Source of the DNA: Nocardiopsis xinjiangensis YIM 90004
GTDB lineage: Bacteria; Actinomycetota; Actinomycetes; Streptosporangiales; Streptosporangiaceae
Direction of reading: 5' to 3'
Length of the DNA: 57,095 nucleotides
Assembly (NCBI RefSeq): GCF_000341145.1
Contig: NZ_ANBE01000003.1
Span: 105,264 to 162,358 of the forward strand
In this document: positions 16,030-24,590 of the stretch, piece after piece
How positions within the stretch are numbered: position 1 is the first letter of the stretch
Layout: each line of letters opens with the position of its first letter
Made by a program: the position numbers and the translations under genes
Notes under the pieces: generated by a model
The model's input: the letters and a program-made list of their open reading frames with translations, nothing else
The model's database searches: none
Told to the model about the DNA's origin: nothing

Positions 16030-16950
16030 TCAGCCCACGCTCCGGCCGGGGCGGGTGACCAGCCAGGCGGCACCGGCGAACACCAGGGCCGCGACGGTCA
16101 CCGAGGCCGTGAGGTCGGCCCACAAGGGCGCGGCGACCGCCCCGAACACGCCCGTGGCCGTGTTCCACCGGAACACCGCCAGGGCCATCGCCCAAGACAC
16201 TCCCCCGAGCACGAGTCCCACGGCCGGTGAACGCCACACGGTCCCGAAGACGGTCAGGGCCGCCCCGAGCAGGGACGGCGGGAGCCAGGAACCCACCAGC
16301 TCCGGGAACGGACGTCCTCCGGGCACCGCACCGGCCAGCGCCGAGACCGCGACGGCCAGCACGAGCACGGCCCCGAGGACCAGGACCAGGCGTGCGAACC
16401 ACACCGCCAACGGGGGAACGAGCATGGCGTGGAACGCTTCCCGCCGGGGATCGCGCCGTGGGTCGCACGCCACCACGCCGGCGATCGTGACCAGTCCGAC
16501 GGTGACGGCTTCGACGTAGGGTTCCGCAGGTCGGCTCGGGACCAGGGCGAGGGCGAGGGCCAGCACGGCGAAACCGGCGACGACGGCCGACGACAGCACG
16601 GGCGGGACCAGGCGGACCTGCCTCCAGGTCACCGCGAGGGCCAGGTGTGCCGCGCGGCCGGCCGTGACCCTGGGCGCGGGCACCGGAACGGGTTCCGGTT
16701 CCGGTGCAGGGGCCGGAGCGGGCTCGGGGGCCCGCTCCGGTGTCAGGTGCGGGGCGATGAACGTGTCGAAGGACGGGACGGCGGGGTCCGGCTCCTCCTC
16801 GCGCAGGACGGATGCGAGCCGTTCGGTGCCCAACACCCGCTGCTCGCAGAGGACACACGTGTCCAGGTGTGCCCGTGCCGCCTCGGGCAGGGCCGCCCGG
16901 CCCTCGTGCGTGCCGGCCCTGGTGACCGCCTCGTCGTCCAAGTGCTCCAT
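16030..16950 (-). CDS. Membrane anti-sigma factor: zinc-finger domain fused to a six-helix permease-like domain
   Basis: A 306-aa protein. The N-terminus is a ZAS-type anti-sigma domain with HLDTCVLC (His28, Cys32, Cys35). Then comes an Ala/Pro/Glu linker (about residues 73-95) and about six hydrophobic helices to the end. Its start lies 1 bp after the sigma-factor stop, the usual arrangement for an anti-sigma partner. Classical anti-sigma proteins have one membrane helix; the large domain here resembles an ABC-2-type permease and is followed by an ABC ATPase gene. Binding of the sigma factor is inferred from position and motif. Confidence 0.78.
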   Translation of the reverse strand: MEHLDDEAVTRAGTHEGRAALPEAARAHLDTCVLCEQRVLGTERLASVLREEEPDPAVPSFDTFIAPHLTPERAPEPAPAPAPEPEPVPVPAPRVTAGRAAHLALAVTWRQVRLVPPVLSSAVVAGFAVLALALALVPSRPAEPYVEAVTVGLVTIAGVVACDPRRDPRREAFHAMLVPPLAVWFARLVLVLGAVLVLAVAVSALAGAVPGGRPFPELVGSWLPPSLLGAALTVFGTVWRSPAVGLVLGGVSWAMALAVFRWNTATGVFGAVAAPLWADLTASVTVAALVFAGAAWLVTRPGRSVG

Positions 16951-16951
16951 G

Positions 16952-17494
16952 TCAGCTCACCCACTCCCCCGGAAGTTCCGCGGCCAGCACCCGTCGCGCC
17001 TTGGCCATGCGGCTCTTGACCGTTCCCACCGGAACCCCCACGACCTCGGCGATGTCGGCATAGGGGAGCTCCTCGACCAGGGCGAGCACGACGACGTCGC
17101 GGTGTGTCCGCGGGAGCCGTCCGATCGCCGCGACGATCTCATCCCGCCCGGCCGCGGCCAGGACCTCCCCCTCGACGTCGGCCGTCTCGTCCACGGGTTC
17201 GGGGGCCGCGTCGAACTCGACGGTCGAGGGGCGCTGTCGGCGCAGCCGGTTGTGTGCCTGACGCCGGGCGACCCCGAGGAGCCAGGCCCGCACCGAGGAG
17301 TCCCCCCGGAAACGGTACGCCGAAGTCCACACGGCGATCCAGGTCTCCTGCAGGATCTCCTCGGCCACCCCCGGGTCGGACGTCAGCCGCCGCAGCAGCC
17401 GCAGCACGGCCGCGGCGTGCCGTTCGTACAGGAGCCTCAGCCCATGTTCGTCCCCGGAGGCGGTGCGCGCGAGCAGCTCGCTGTCGCTCTCCAT
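16952..17494 (-). CDS. ECF-type RNA polymerase sigma factor
   Basis: A 180-aa sigma-70 family protein with only regions 2 and 4. Region 2: LYERHAAAVLRLLRRL, VAEEILQETWIAVW, RAWLLGVARRQAHNRLR. Region 4: IGRLPRTHRDVVVLALVEEL, PYADIAEVVGVPVGTVKSRM. The ATG at 17492-17494 has GGGAGG well placed upstream; a GTG two codons earlier is the alternative. It heads an operon with its membrane anti-sigma and an ABC exporter, so it probably activates that operon in response to an envelope or peptide signal. Confidence 0.93.
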   Translation of the reverse strand: MESDSELLARTASGDEHGLRLLYERHAAAVLRLLRRLTSDPGVAEEILQETWIAVWTSAYRFRGDSSVRAWLLGVARRQAHNRLRRQRPSTVEFDAAPEPVDETADVEGEVLAAAGRDEIVAAIGRLPRTHRDVVVLALVEELPYADIAEVVGVPVGTVKSRMAKARRVLAAELPGEWVS

Positions 17495-17693
17495 GTCCAC
17501 CTCCCGTCGCCGGCCCCGATCCAGGGGATCCTACTCACCCGTGGCGCAGGGGTCGGATGCTCCGTGGTCCGGAACCGTGTGTTCCGAGGGACCGCGGCGG
17601 GCCAAGGGCGCTTGTCGAACCTTTGCCGGAGCGAACCCCGCAATGTCGGTGCCGGGAGCACACTCGTGTCCGACGCCGGAAGGAAGGAACACG

Positions 17694-18485
17694 ATGCTCA
17701 CCACGCACTACCTCGAGGGACCACCGAGCTGGGTCGCACTCAGCACCAGCGACGTCGACGCCGCCCTGGACTCCTACCACCGGGTGCTCGGGTGGGATCC
17801 GGGGTCCGCGGGCCCCGACCCCGGCGGGTACCGCATGTTGCGCTCGGACGGCGCTGTCATCGGCGGGGCCGGACCGCTCATGGCCGACGACCAGCCGGTG
17901 GCCTGGGAGATCTATTTCAACACCGGTGACGTCCGTGCGACGGTGCGCAGCGCGCAGGAACTCGGCGCCTCCGTCATGGTCGAGCCGATGGACGTCATGG
18001 GCCTGGGGCACATGGCCTACCTCGCCGACCCGCAGGGCGGCGGGTTCTCCCTGTGGCAGCCTGCGAGCTTCGCGGGGATGGAACGCACCGACGTACCCGG
18101 AACCCTCATGTGGACGGAGCTGTGGACCCCCTCCGCGCAGGGCGCGAAGGACTTCTACGGACGCTTGTTCGAGTGGGGGTTCAACGACATCCGTCTGGAC
18201 GAGGACACCGTGTACACGACCGTGCGCCCGCACGAGGCCGGCGAGGACCGCTACTTCGGCGGGATCATGGGTGTGGACCCGGCGCACCTGCCCGCGACCG
18301 AGGGCGCCGCCGACTGGCACCCGGTCTTCCATGTCACCGACTGCGACCGGGCCTCTTCGGCGGTCACCGAGGCCGGCGGGCAGGTGTACGTGGGGCCGGA
18401 GAGCACACCCGGGGTGGGCCGGCTCGCGGTGTGCGCGGACCCCTTCTCCGCAGGGTTCGTGCTGCTCGCCCCGAGCCCGGAGTGA
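17694..18485 (+). CDS. VOC (glyoxalase/bleomycin-resistance fold) family protein, two-repeat
   Basis: A 263-aa protein made of two beta-alpha-beta-beta-beta modules: residues about 10-120 (WVALSTSDVDAALDSYHRVL ... MAYLADPQGGGFSLWQP) and about 135-260 (MWTELWTPSAQGAKDFYGRL ... LAVCADPFSAGFVLLAP). It belongs to the CFP-30/SCO-type VOC proteins of unknown substrate. AAGGAAGGA precedes the ATG. The gene is divergent from the sigma operon with a 200-bp gap. Confidence 0.86.
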   Translation: MLTTHYLEGPPSWVALSTSDVDAALDSYHRVLGWDPGSAGPDPGGYRMLRSDGAVIGGAGPLMADDQPVAWEIYFNTGDVRATVRSAQELGASVMVEPMDVMGLGHMAYLADPQGGGFSLWQPASFAGMERTDVPGTLMWTELWTPSAQGAKDFYGRLFEWGFNDIRLDEDTVYTTVRPHEAGEDRYFGGIMGVDPAHLPATEGAADWHPVFHVTDCDRASSAVTEAGGQVYVGPESTPGVGRLAVCADPFSAGFVLLAPSPE

Positions 18486-18616
18486 GTCCTCCCCGGGCTC
18501 ACCGGGGCGCGCGGGCGTCCCAGGCCTCGGCGAGGAGTTCGGCGAGTTCGTCGCCGGCGACCCGGTGCAGGCGCACGAGGACGGAGGCGTGCTCCGCGTA
18601 GTGGCCGGTGGTGAAT

Positions 18617-19195
18617 TGACGTCCTCCCTGTCGTGAACGACGGGGATTGCAACCCGCCCTTGAGGGGCGGGTGGCGCTACGCGCCTCGCGGCGCGACTTG
18701 AAGCGGGGCACACCCACTTTCGGCCCCTTGCGTTGACCGGTCTTGGAGTCCTCGTGCGCTTTCCAGGCCCGGTCCACATCCCGCAGCACCTGTTGGAGCG
18801 GGACCGCCGACACCTGTGAGAGCCAGGCCCGCTCGGGGGTCTTCTTCGCCCCGGTGATCAACGCCTTGGACAACTCGGCGCTCTTGGGCACCCGCACATA
18901 GGGGCCCTCGGCGATCCGGTGCTTGGGGCTCCCGAGCAGCTTGTTGGCGGCCTTGATCGGCCTGGTGCGTTCCAGCGCGTCGTTGTAGACCACCCGCACA
19001 CACCCGAACAAGCGGGCCAGCGCGACGCGCTGACCCGGGTCCGGGTAGAGACGGTACTGGAAACGAAGCTGCATGCGAACAACCGTACGACCAGGGTCGA
19101 TGTGCGCGCAGGAAAACCAGAAAAAAGCCCGGACCGGACAGTGGCAGACCGTCCCGGCCTGAAGACCGGAGCACTCTCGGACAAGACGGGTAGAA
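18617..19195 (-). mobile_element. Internally deleted IS200/IS605-family (IS1341-like) element
   Basis: The boundaries are where YjbR homology breaks. The right end (minus strand) carries AATCCCCGTC-loop-GACAGGGAGGACGTCAA, the typical subterminal hairpin of IS605-type right ends, next to a second hairpin CCCGCCC...GGGCGGG. The left end carries a CCGG-centred hairpin near 19160. Inside is only the first third of tnpB. The cleavage-specific TCAA lies at the right junction. No tnpA is present. This is a non-autonomous deletion derivative. Confidence 0.72.
18650..19074 (-). pseudogene. tnpB (OrfB) N-terminal fragment
   Basis: MQLRFQYRLYPDPGQRVALA, LFGCVRVVYNDALERTR and GPKVGVPRFKSRREARSA are the conserved N-terminal HTH/REC-like blocks of TnpB, the RNA-guided nuclease of IS200/IS605 elements. 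Homology ends after about 140 residues. The RuvC catalytic Asp/Glu/Asp and the zinc finger (a full TnpB is about 370-420 aa) are gone. The open frame runs on through the right end of the element into the YjbR C-terminus and stops at 18499, giving a 191-residue chimeric ORF. Confidence 0.8.
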
Positions 19196-19339
19196 CGCGG
19201 GCGTGCCGTAACAGGGTTTCTCGGTCACCTCGGGCAGGCGCATCGCGAGGCGCCGCACGTCATCCTCGGTACTCATGGGATCTCCTTCCTGCCCTGGCCC
19301 TACCCCGGTGCCGGGGCGCGTTCCCCGGCACCGGGCCGT

Positions 19340-21016
19340 TCACCTCCGACCGCCGACGGTCTGCCGGGCGGACGGCGCCGGGTCGAGCGCGAGCCGTTCC
19401 CAGTCGCCGGCGTCGCGCTGGAGCTGCCGGTCGTGGGTGGCCAGCACCACCGCCGCGCCGGTGGCCCGAAGCCCTTCGGTGAGCTCGTCGACCAAGGCGA
19501 TCGACAGGTGGTTGGTGGGTTCGTCGAGCAGCAGCACGTGCGGGCGCGACGCGAGCGCGAGGGCCAGGTCGAGCCGGCGCTGCTGTCCCATCGAGAGCTC
19601 GCGCAGCGGTTTGTTCACGTCCGCCGGCGCCAACAGCCCGAGGGCACCCAGGGAGAGCTCGTCCCGCTCCCGCAACACCCCCTCGCCCACCATCCGCCCG
19701 ACATGGGCCCGGAACACGTCCCGGGCACTGCGCGCCACGGCGTGCGGGGACTCCTGTGCCAGGAGCCGCACCCGGGCGGTGCGGGCGGTGTGCACGCGGC
19801 CGTCCGTGGGTGCGGTCTCCCGCGCGAGCAGCGACAGCAGCGTCGACTTTCCCGCACCGTTGGGCCCGGTGACGACGAGCCGCGCACCGGACTCCAGGGA
19901 GAGCGTGACCGGTCGCTCCAGCCGTCCCCCGACGGTGACCTCATCCGCGCGCAGCAGCCTCACCCCGGGGTGCGCGGGCAGATCCGGCATACGGAACTCC
20001 AGAGGTGGCGGCGGCATGTCGACCGCGTGCGCCTCCAGGTCCTCGCGCCGGCGGTGGACGGCACGCACCAGCCCGCCCGCGCGGGTGGCCCGCTGGTGCT
20101 TTCCGGTGCCCTTGCCCGGACGCCACCCGCTCACGAGCCGGTTCTGGGCGGCGGACAGGTCCTGGCTGAGCTTGGTGTGCTCGGCCTGCTGCTGCTCGTA
20201 CTCGGCGGCCCAGCGTTCGCGTTCGGCCCGCCGCCCCTCCACGTATCCGGCGAACCCGCCGCCGTACACACCGGGCAGCCCGTCACGGCTCGGGTCGAGA
20301 TCGAGGACGGTCGTGGCCACGTCCGACAGCAGGGCGCGGTCGTGGCTGACGAGGACCACCCCGCCCGTGCGCTCACGCAGGTGCCGGGTCAGGAAGTCCA
20401 GCCCGGCGGCGTCGAGGTGGTTGGTGGGTTCGTCCAGCAGCAGGAAGTCGTGCGCGGCGCCGAGCAGGCACGCGAGCCGGACCCGATAGCGCTGACCGAC
20501 CGAGAGCTCGGCCAGGGGCCGGGACCGGTCGGTGACGGCCCCGAGATGGTCCAGGGCCAGGTCGACGCGCCGGTCGGCGTCCCAGGCGTCGATGGCTTCG
20601 GCGGTACTCAGGGCGGCCTCGTAACGTTCGACGGCCTCGGGACGGCCGGTGGCCAGACCCTCGGCGCTCGTGTCGAGATCGGCGAGGGCGTCTCGGGCAT
20701 CGGCGAGTTCGATGTCGACGAGGTCACCGACGGTACGGCCCTCGACCACGTCGATCTCCTGCTCGGCGACGCCGAGGGTACCGATGCGCCGGACCGTTCC
20801 GGTGTCGGGTTCCAGCGCCCCCGCCAGGATGTGCAGGAGCGTGGATTTACCGCGTCCGTTCTCCCCGACGATCCCCCATCGGGAGCGCGGGGTGACGGAC
20901 ATGCTCACACCGGAGAGCACGGTGCGGCCTCCGCGGTCGATACCGATACCGTCCGCGGTGAGTTGGGCCCGCTCGCCTGCGGGCATGCTTGCTGATCTGT
21001 GCTTGAGGGTTGCCAC
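19340..21016 (-). CDS. ABC-F family ATP-binding protein (ribosome-protection type)
   Basis: A 558-aa protein with two ABC domains and no membrane segment. Domain 1: Walker A GENGRGKS (51-58), signature LSVGQ, Walker B DFLLLDEPTNHLDA. Domain 2: GPNGAGKS, LSMGQ, HVLLLDEPTNHLS. The linker between them (about residues 250-310) is rich in Glu/Arg (EYEQQQAEHTKLSQDLSA), matching the antibiotic-resistance-domain linker of ABC-F proteins. The start is GTG at 21014-21016 with GGAGGA four bases upstream. It may protect ribosomes from macrolide/lincosamide/pleuromutilin-type drugs; the spectrum cannot be predicted. Confidence 0.88.
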   Translation of the reverse strand: MATLKHRSASMPAGERAQLTADGIGIDRGGRTVLSGVSMSVTPRSRWGIVGENGRGKSTLLHILAGALEPDTGTVRRIGTLGVAEQEIDVVEGRTVGDLVDIELADARDALADLDTSAEGLATGRPEAVERYEAALSTAEAIDAWDADRRVDLALDHLGAVTDRSRPLAELSVGQRYRVRLACLLGAAHDFLLLDEPTNHLDAAGLDFLTRHLRERTGGVVLVSHDRALLSDVATTVLDLDPSRDGLPGVYGGGFAGYVEGRRAERERWAAEYEQQQAEHTKLSQDLSAAQNRLVSGWRPGKGTGKHQRATRAGGLVRAVHRRREDLEAHAVDMPPPPLEFRMPDLPAHPGVRLLRADEVTVGGRLERPVTLSLESGARLVVTGPNGAGKSTLLSLLARETAPTDGRVHTARTARVRLLAQESPHAVARSARDVFRAHVGRMVGEGVLRERDELSLGALGLLAPADVNKPLRELSMGQQRRLDLALALASRPHVLLLDEPTNHLSIALVDELTEGLRATGAAVVLATHDRQLQRDAGDWERLALDPAPSARQTVGGRR

Positions 21017-21290
21017 GTTTCCTCCGAACGGAGCTCGCCCCGGAGTCGTCTCGACGGGGTGTGCACGAGCTCTTCGAGCCGACGGCCGGCCCCTGTACGG
21101 GGCCCGGACATGCGTCTGGCACCCGCGGCCACGTAGTGGGCGGGTGCTGAGGCTCGGATCAGAGGTAGAGAGGCAAATGCACGTCTGCATCGTATCCGAC
21201 GAGGGGAGGCCAGGGCGGCCGCGACCGGGCTGTTTTCCGGCAGCCCGGTGGTCGTGCTTCCAGCAACACTGACAGCCGTCCTCTCAGCGG
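21017..21290 (-). promoter_or_regulatory. Structured leader of the ABC-F gene, with possible upstream peptide
   Basis: About 270 bp without another gene. An ATG at 21190 opens MQTCICLSTSDPSLSTRPLR in frame with the ABC-F gene and with no stop, so it is either a long N-terminal extension or an attenuator leader. Two hairpins follow: GGCCCC-GTACA-GGGGCC, and a long arm GAGCTCG...CGAGCTC enclosing CCCCG/CGGGG that ends just before the ribosome site. Drug-responsive ABC-F genes often use such ribosome-mediated attenuation; here it is inferred. Confidence 0.5.
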
Positions 21291-21342
21291 CGCTACCAAC
21301 GGTCGGGCCGGTCCTGGCCGTCCCAGCGGCCCCGGACGCGGG

Positions 21343-22059
21343 TCAGCCGACAGTGCCCTCGACGTTCTTCACCCGCCCGTACTCGTCGAAGGACACCGTG
21401 AGGGCGAGGCCTTCCGCGGACAGGGTCAGCCGAGCGCCGTCGTCCGCGAACGCGGGGTCGAGGCCGCGCAGGTTGCCGTAGGTGTACACCGCACGCCGGT
21501 GGTCGGTCAGCGGTAGGCCGGAGACGGCCTGCTGCAACAGCCCAGCGGTCCGGGCGGGGTCGGGTGCGGGGAGCCGGAAGGCGGGGTGTTCCACCAGGAA
21601 CGACGCCCGGGTCCCGCCGCCGACCTCGCCGTTGTAGGAGGTCCACCGGCCGGTGAGGACCTTGGCGGCCTCCGTCGGCGGGCCCACGGCGTTGTGCGGC
21701 ATGTCCGGGGCGCCGGGCAGGTCGGCGAAGGGCACCTCGGCGGAGGTGAGCTCGGCGACCCCGTGGCGTTCGCCGAGGTCGCGCACGGAACCGGCCAGTT
21801 GGGTGAGGGCCTCGGGGAACCCCGACGGGTTGGCCCAGACCCACATCCATGAAGCGGGACCGGGGGCGGCGCTGCCCAGGAAGTGGAAGCTCTCGCAGGT
21901 CAGGCTCTCGCCCGAGGGGAACGTGAATTCGAAGACGGGTGCGTTCATGTCGACCCGCCAGTTGTGTTCGCCGAGCACGTCCTGCAGGTGGAACTGGTGT
22001 TCCAGGGACAGGATCGCGGCGTCGTCCATGAGGGTGCTGAGGGGCAGTTGTCCATTCAC
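21343..22059 (-). CDS. DUF6882-type hypothetical protein
   Basis: A 238-aa soluble protein. ILSLEHQFHLQDVLGEHNWR, FHFLGSAAPGPASWMWVWAN and the C-terminal Tyr/Asp-rich strand pattern fit the DUF6882 family of actinomycetes (function unknown). The start is uncertain: GTG at 22057-22059 (VNGQLPLSTLMDDAAIL) is preferred because family members start shortly before LLDDAA. In-frame ATGs exist at 22104, 22089 and 22029. It is divergent from the amine oxidase with a 143-bp gap. Confidence 0.72.
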   Translation of the reverse strand: MNGQLPLSTLMDDAAILSLEHQFHLQDVLGEHNWRVDMNAPVFEFTFPSGESLTCESFHFLGSAAPGPASWMWVWANPSGFPEALTQLAGSVRDLGERHGVAELTSAEVPFADLPGAPDMPHNAVGPPTEAAKVLTGRWTSYNGEVGGGTRASFLVEHPAFRLPAPDPARTAGLLQQAVSGLPLTDHRRAVYTYGNLRGLDPAFADDGARLTLSAEGLALTVSFDEYGRVKNVEGTVG

Positions 22060-22202
22060 GTTCCGCACTCTAAACACTGTCCGCGACATTTCGGGGAAGA
22101 ACACACGAATCCGCCATCGAAAGCAGGACCGGGGGCCGTCCGACCCGGCGCCGAAAGCGGGCGCATACTGGGACCCCCGTCACCCGACCGCCTGGGAGCA
22201 CC

Positions 22203-23468
22203 ATGCCCGGCATCAGTCGCCGCACACTCATGCGCGGAGGCGGGGTCCTGCTCGGCGGCGGGGCCCTCCTCCCGGCCGCGGCCTGCTCACGGCTGAGCGC
22301 ACCGACATGGGACGTCGTGGTCATCGGCGCGGGCATCACCGGGCTCTCGGCCGCACGCAACCTCGTCGACCACGGGTGGTCCGTCGTGGTCCTGGAGGCA
22401 CGCGACCGGATCGGTGGCCAGCTGCACACCGACCACTCCTTCACCTCGGTCCCCGTGGAACTGGGCGCCGGCCTCATCCACGGCCGCGACGCCTACACCT
22501 GGGAGCTCGTGGAGGAGAGCGGTGCCGACACCGCGCGTGTGCGGGGCGGTTCCGGCGGCGGTACACGCATCGACACCGACAGCCCTCCCCTGGACGTCGA
22601 GGACGCCGCCGCCTACCTGCGACGCACAGGCGTGCCCGAGTCCGACTGGCCTCCGGTCTCCATCGACAACGAACCCCTGGACCGGTGGAGCGCCACCTGG
22701 ATGCACCGCCACGACCTCTTCGACTGGTGGGCGGCCTCGCGGGCCAACTACCGCGTGGTCGACGGCTACGACCGGGTCCTCGAGCCCCTCGCCGACGGGC
22801 TCGACCTACGTCTGTCCACCCCGGTGCGGGAGGTCCGCCGCATCCGGTCCGGGGTCGAGCTGGCCGCCGGCCCGGACGGCGAGGAGGTCTTCCGTGCCGA
22901 CCACTGCGTCCTGGCCCTCCCGTTGGGGGTGCTCAAGGCCGAGGACGTGCGCTTCGACCCGCCGCTGCCCACCAGCCACCGGGACGCGATCCGGGCCCTG
23001 GACACCACCGACGCCCTCAAGCTGGTCTACGAGTTCGACCGCCCGGTCCTCCCCGACGGGCCGGACGCCCTCGGCTGGGAGCCGGGCGCCGACTTCGTGT
23101 TCTGGCGCCTCTCCTCGGGCGCGTCCGAGGTCGTCGTGGCCTGGGCTTCCGGCCCCAGCGCCCGCGACCTGCTGGCCCGCGAGGAGGACGAACGTTTCGC
23201 CATCGGCCTCGCCGCCCTCTCCGACGTGCTCGGTGAGGACCTGCCCGACCCGGTCGCCCGCACCACACACGACTGGGCCGCGGACCGCTACAGCCGCGGC
23301 GCGTACCTGTACGTGCCGCCGGGCGCCCACGACGCCCCGGCGGCGCTGGCCGCCCCCGTCGACGGGGTCCTGCATTTCGCGGGCGAGCCCACCACCGGCG
23401 AGAACACCGTCGAAGGGGGCTACGCCAACGGCTACGACCTGACCGACCAGCTCATCGCCGAACTCTGA
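22203..23468 (+). CDS. Exported flavin monoamine oxidase (FAD-dependent)
   Basis: A 421-aa amine-oxidase family enzyme. The N-terminus MPGISRRTLMRGGGVLLGGG is a twin-arginine type signal, ending AAACS, so it may also be lipidated at Cys28. The FAD site is VVVIGAGITGLSAA (GAGITG 42-47), followed by VVLEARDRIGGQ. The C-terminal LHFAGEPTTGENTVEGGYANG is the second FAD-contact block. The enzyme would oxidise a primary or polyamine outside the membrane, giving an aldehyde, ammonia and H2O2. It converges on the NlpC/P60 gene with a 9-bp gap. Confidence 0.87.
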   Translation: MPGISRRTLMRGGGVLLGGGALLPAAACSRLSAPTWDVVVIGAGITGLSAARNLVDHGWSVVVLEARDRIGGQLHTDHSFTSVPVELGAGLIHGRDAYTWELVEESGADTARVRGGSGGGTRIDTDSPPLDVEDAAAYLRRTGVPESDWPPVSIDNEPLDRWSATWMHRHDLFDWWAASRANYRVVDGYDRVLEPLADGLDLRLSTPVREVRRIRSGVELAAGPDGEEVFRADHCVLALPLGVLKAEDVRFDPPLPTSHRDAIRALDTTDALKLVYEFDRPVLPDGPDALGWEPGADFVFWRLSSGASEVVVAWASGPSARDLLAREEDERFAIGLAALSDVLGEDLPDPVARTTHDWAADRYSRGAYLYVPPGAHDAPAALAAPVDGVLHFAGEPTTGENTVEGGYANGYDLTDQLIAEL

Positions 23469-23477
23469 CCGTTCCGG

Positions 23478-24563
23478 TCACCCGTCGTTCAGGACCCTCC
23501 TGATGCCGTAGGCCCCCCAGTACCCTTCGGTGTACTCGGTGATCTCGACGTCCTTCCCGGTCTGGGGCGCATGGACCACCTTCCCGTCACCGATGTACAT
23601 CCCGACGTGCCCGTCGTGCGGGAAGACCAGGTCGCCGGGCTGCACATCGCCGGGCGAAACCCCCTGGCCCACATTGATCTGGTCGAACGTGGTCCGGGGA
23701 AGGCTGACCCCGATCTTGTCGTAGGCCTGCTGCATGAGGCTCGAACAATCGCATTGGGTTCGCATGTCCTCGCTGGTCCATCCGCCCGCGGGGCTGCCTT
23801 GCGTGTTCTGTTTGGGGTCCATGCAGGCGCCCCCGTAGACGTACGGGGTCCCTACTTGTGCCACGGCCCACTGGATGGCCCCGGCCACGTCCCCGTCGGC
23901 GTCGATCTCGACCCCGGGGTCGGCGAGCCCCTCACCGCTTTTGTCGGTGAATTCCTCGGATTTGCCCAGGATGATGTCGATGTAGTTCTCGGTCTCCTCG
24001 TACGGGGGGATCCCGCCGTGTTCTTCCACGGCCCCCCAACCGGCGTTGTAGCCGGCCAGGGCCAGCGAGACCGGGTTCTCGTCGTACCCGCTGTCTGCGG
24101 CCTGCCCCATGAGGCTGCACATGAAGGCGCCCTGGGCCATGATGGCGTCGGGCGCGTCGAAGGGGGACGCCTCTCCGTTGTCGTCGGCGTCCACCGCCCA
24201 GGTCTCCCAGGTGTAGGGCATGAACTGTGCGATGCCCTCCGCGCGGTGGACGCCCCCGCGTTCCGAGACCGTCACGGGCGGCCCCACGGCGTCGGGGTCG
24301 AACCGGCTCTCCTGGTAGAGCTGCGCGGCCAACACGGGGGCCGACAATTGTTCGTGCTCACATTCGTCCGCTGCCCGCTCGATCCAGATGACGAACTCCT
24401 CGGGAACGGCCTCCGGATCCAACGAACCCCCGGTCGTCTCCCACTCGGCGTCGGTGTCGACAGTGACGAGCATCAGGATGAAGACGAGAAGGGAGAACAT
24501 CGCGAACACGGGCGCCACCAAGCAGCCGCACGCGAGCAGCTTGGCACCGGAACTACCTTCCAT
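23478..24563 (-). CDS. Bifunctional peptidoglycan hydrolase: lysozyme-like transglycosylase plus NlpC/P60 (VirB1/TcpG-like)
   Basis: A 361-aa protein with a membrane anchor (residues about 9-35). A soluble lytic-transglycosylase fold follows, with catalytic Glu85 in QESRFDP, GIAQFMPYTW and AGYNAGWGAV. An NlpC/P60 endopeptidase completes it: Cys273 in CDCSSLM, His319 in GHVGMYI, His331 in VVHAP. Such two-domain enzymes open the wall for Gram-positive type IV secretion (CwlT/TcpG class). It is the last gene of the minus arm of the secretion cluster, 27 bp after the lipoprotein gene. Confidence 0.9.
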   Translation of the reverse strand: MEGSSGAKLLACGCLVAPVFAMFSLLVFILMLVTVDTDAEWETTGGSLDPEAVPEEFVIWIERAADECEHEQLSAPVLAAQLYQESRFDPDAVGPPVTVSERGGVHRAEGIAQFMPYTWETWAVDADDNGEASPFDAPDAIMAQGAFMCSLMGQAADSGYDENPVSLALAGYNAGWGAVEEHGGIPPYEETENYIDIILGKSEEFTDKSGEGLADPGVEIDADGDVAGAIQWAVAQVGTPYVYGGACMDPKQNTQGSPAGGWTSEDMRTQCDCSSLMQQAYDKIGVSLPRTTFDQINVGQGVSPGDVQPGDLVFPHDGHVGMYIGDGKVVHAPQTGKDVEITEYTEGYWGAYGIRRVLNDG

Positions 24564-24590
24564 GACGTGTCTCCAGTCGCGTTCGGACGG

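Larger units (their letters stand above)
18499..19276 (-). pseudogene. MmcQ/YjbR family gene interrupted by an IS200/IS605-type element
   Basis: The 5' part begins at the ATG at 19274-19276 behind GGAAGGAG and reads MSTEDDVRRLAMRLPEVTEK then PCYGTPAFY, the standard YjbR N-terminus. Homology stops at about 19195. The 3' part resumes at about 18617 with FTTGHYAEHASVLVRLHRVA and DELAELLAEAWDARAPR, the YjbR C-terminus. The middle of the domain (about 40-50 residues) is missing or displaced by about 580 bp of inserted DNA. YjbR proteins have a CyaY-like fold and DNA-binding-like features, with unclear function. The interrupted gene cannot give a normal product. Confidence 0.78.

Noticed and set aside
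13638..16073. An 811-codon open frame on the minus strand spanning several ABC genes
   Set aside because: Only its last 240 codons encode an ABC ATPase. The upstream part is out of frame with the permease and second ATPase, which have their own starts and family motifs.
18650..19074. A functional TnpB nuclease
   Set aside because: Only the N-terminal third is present; RuvC catalytic residues and zinc finger are missing.
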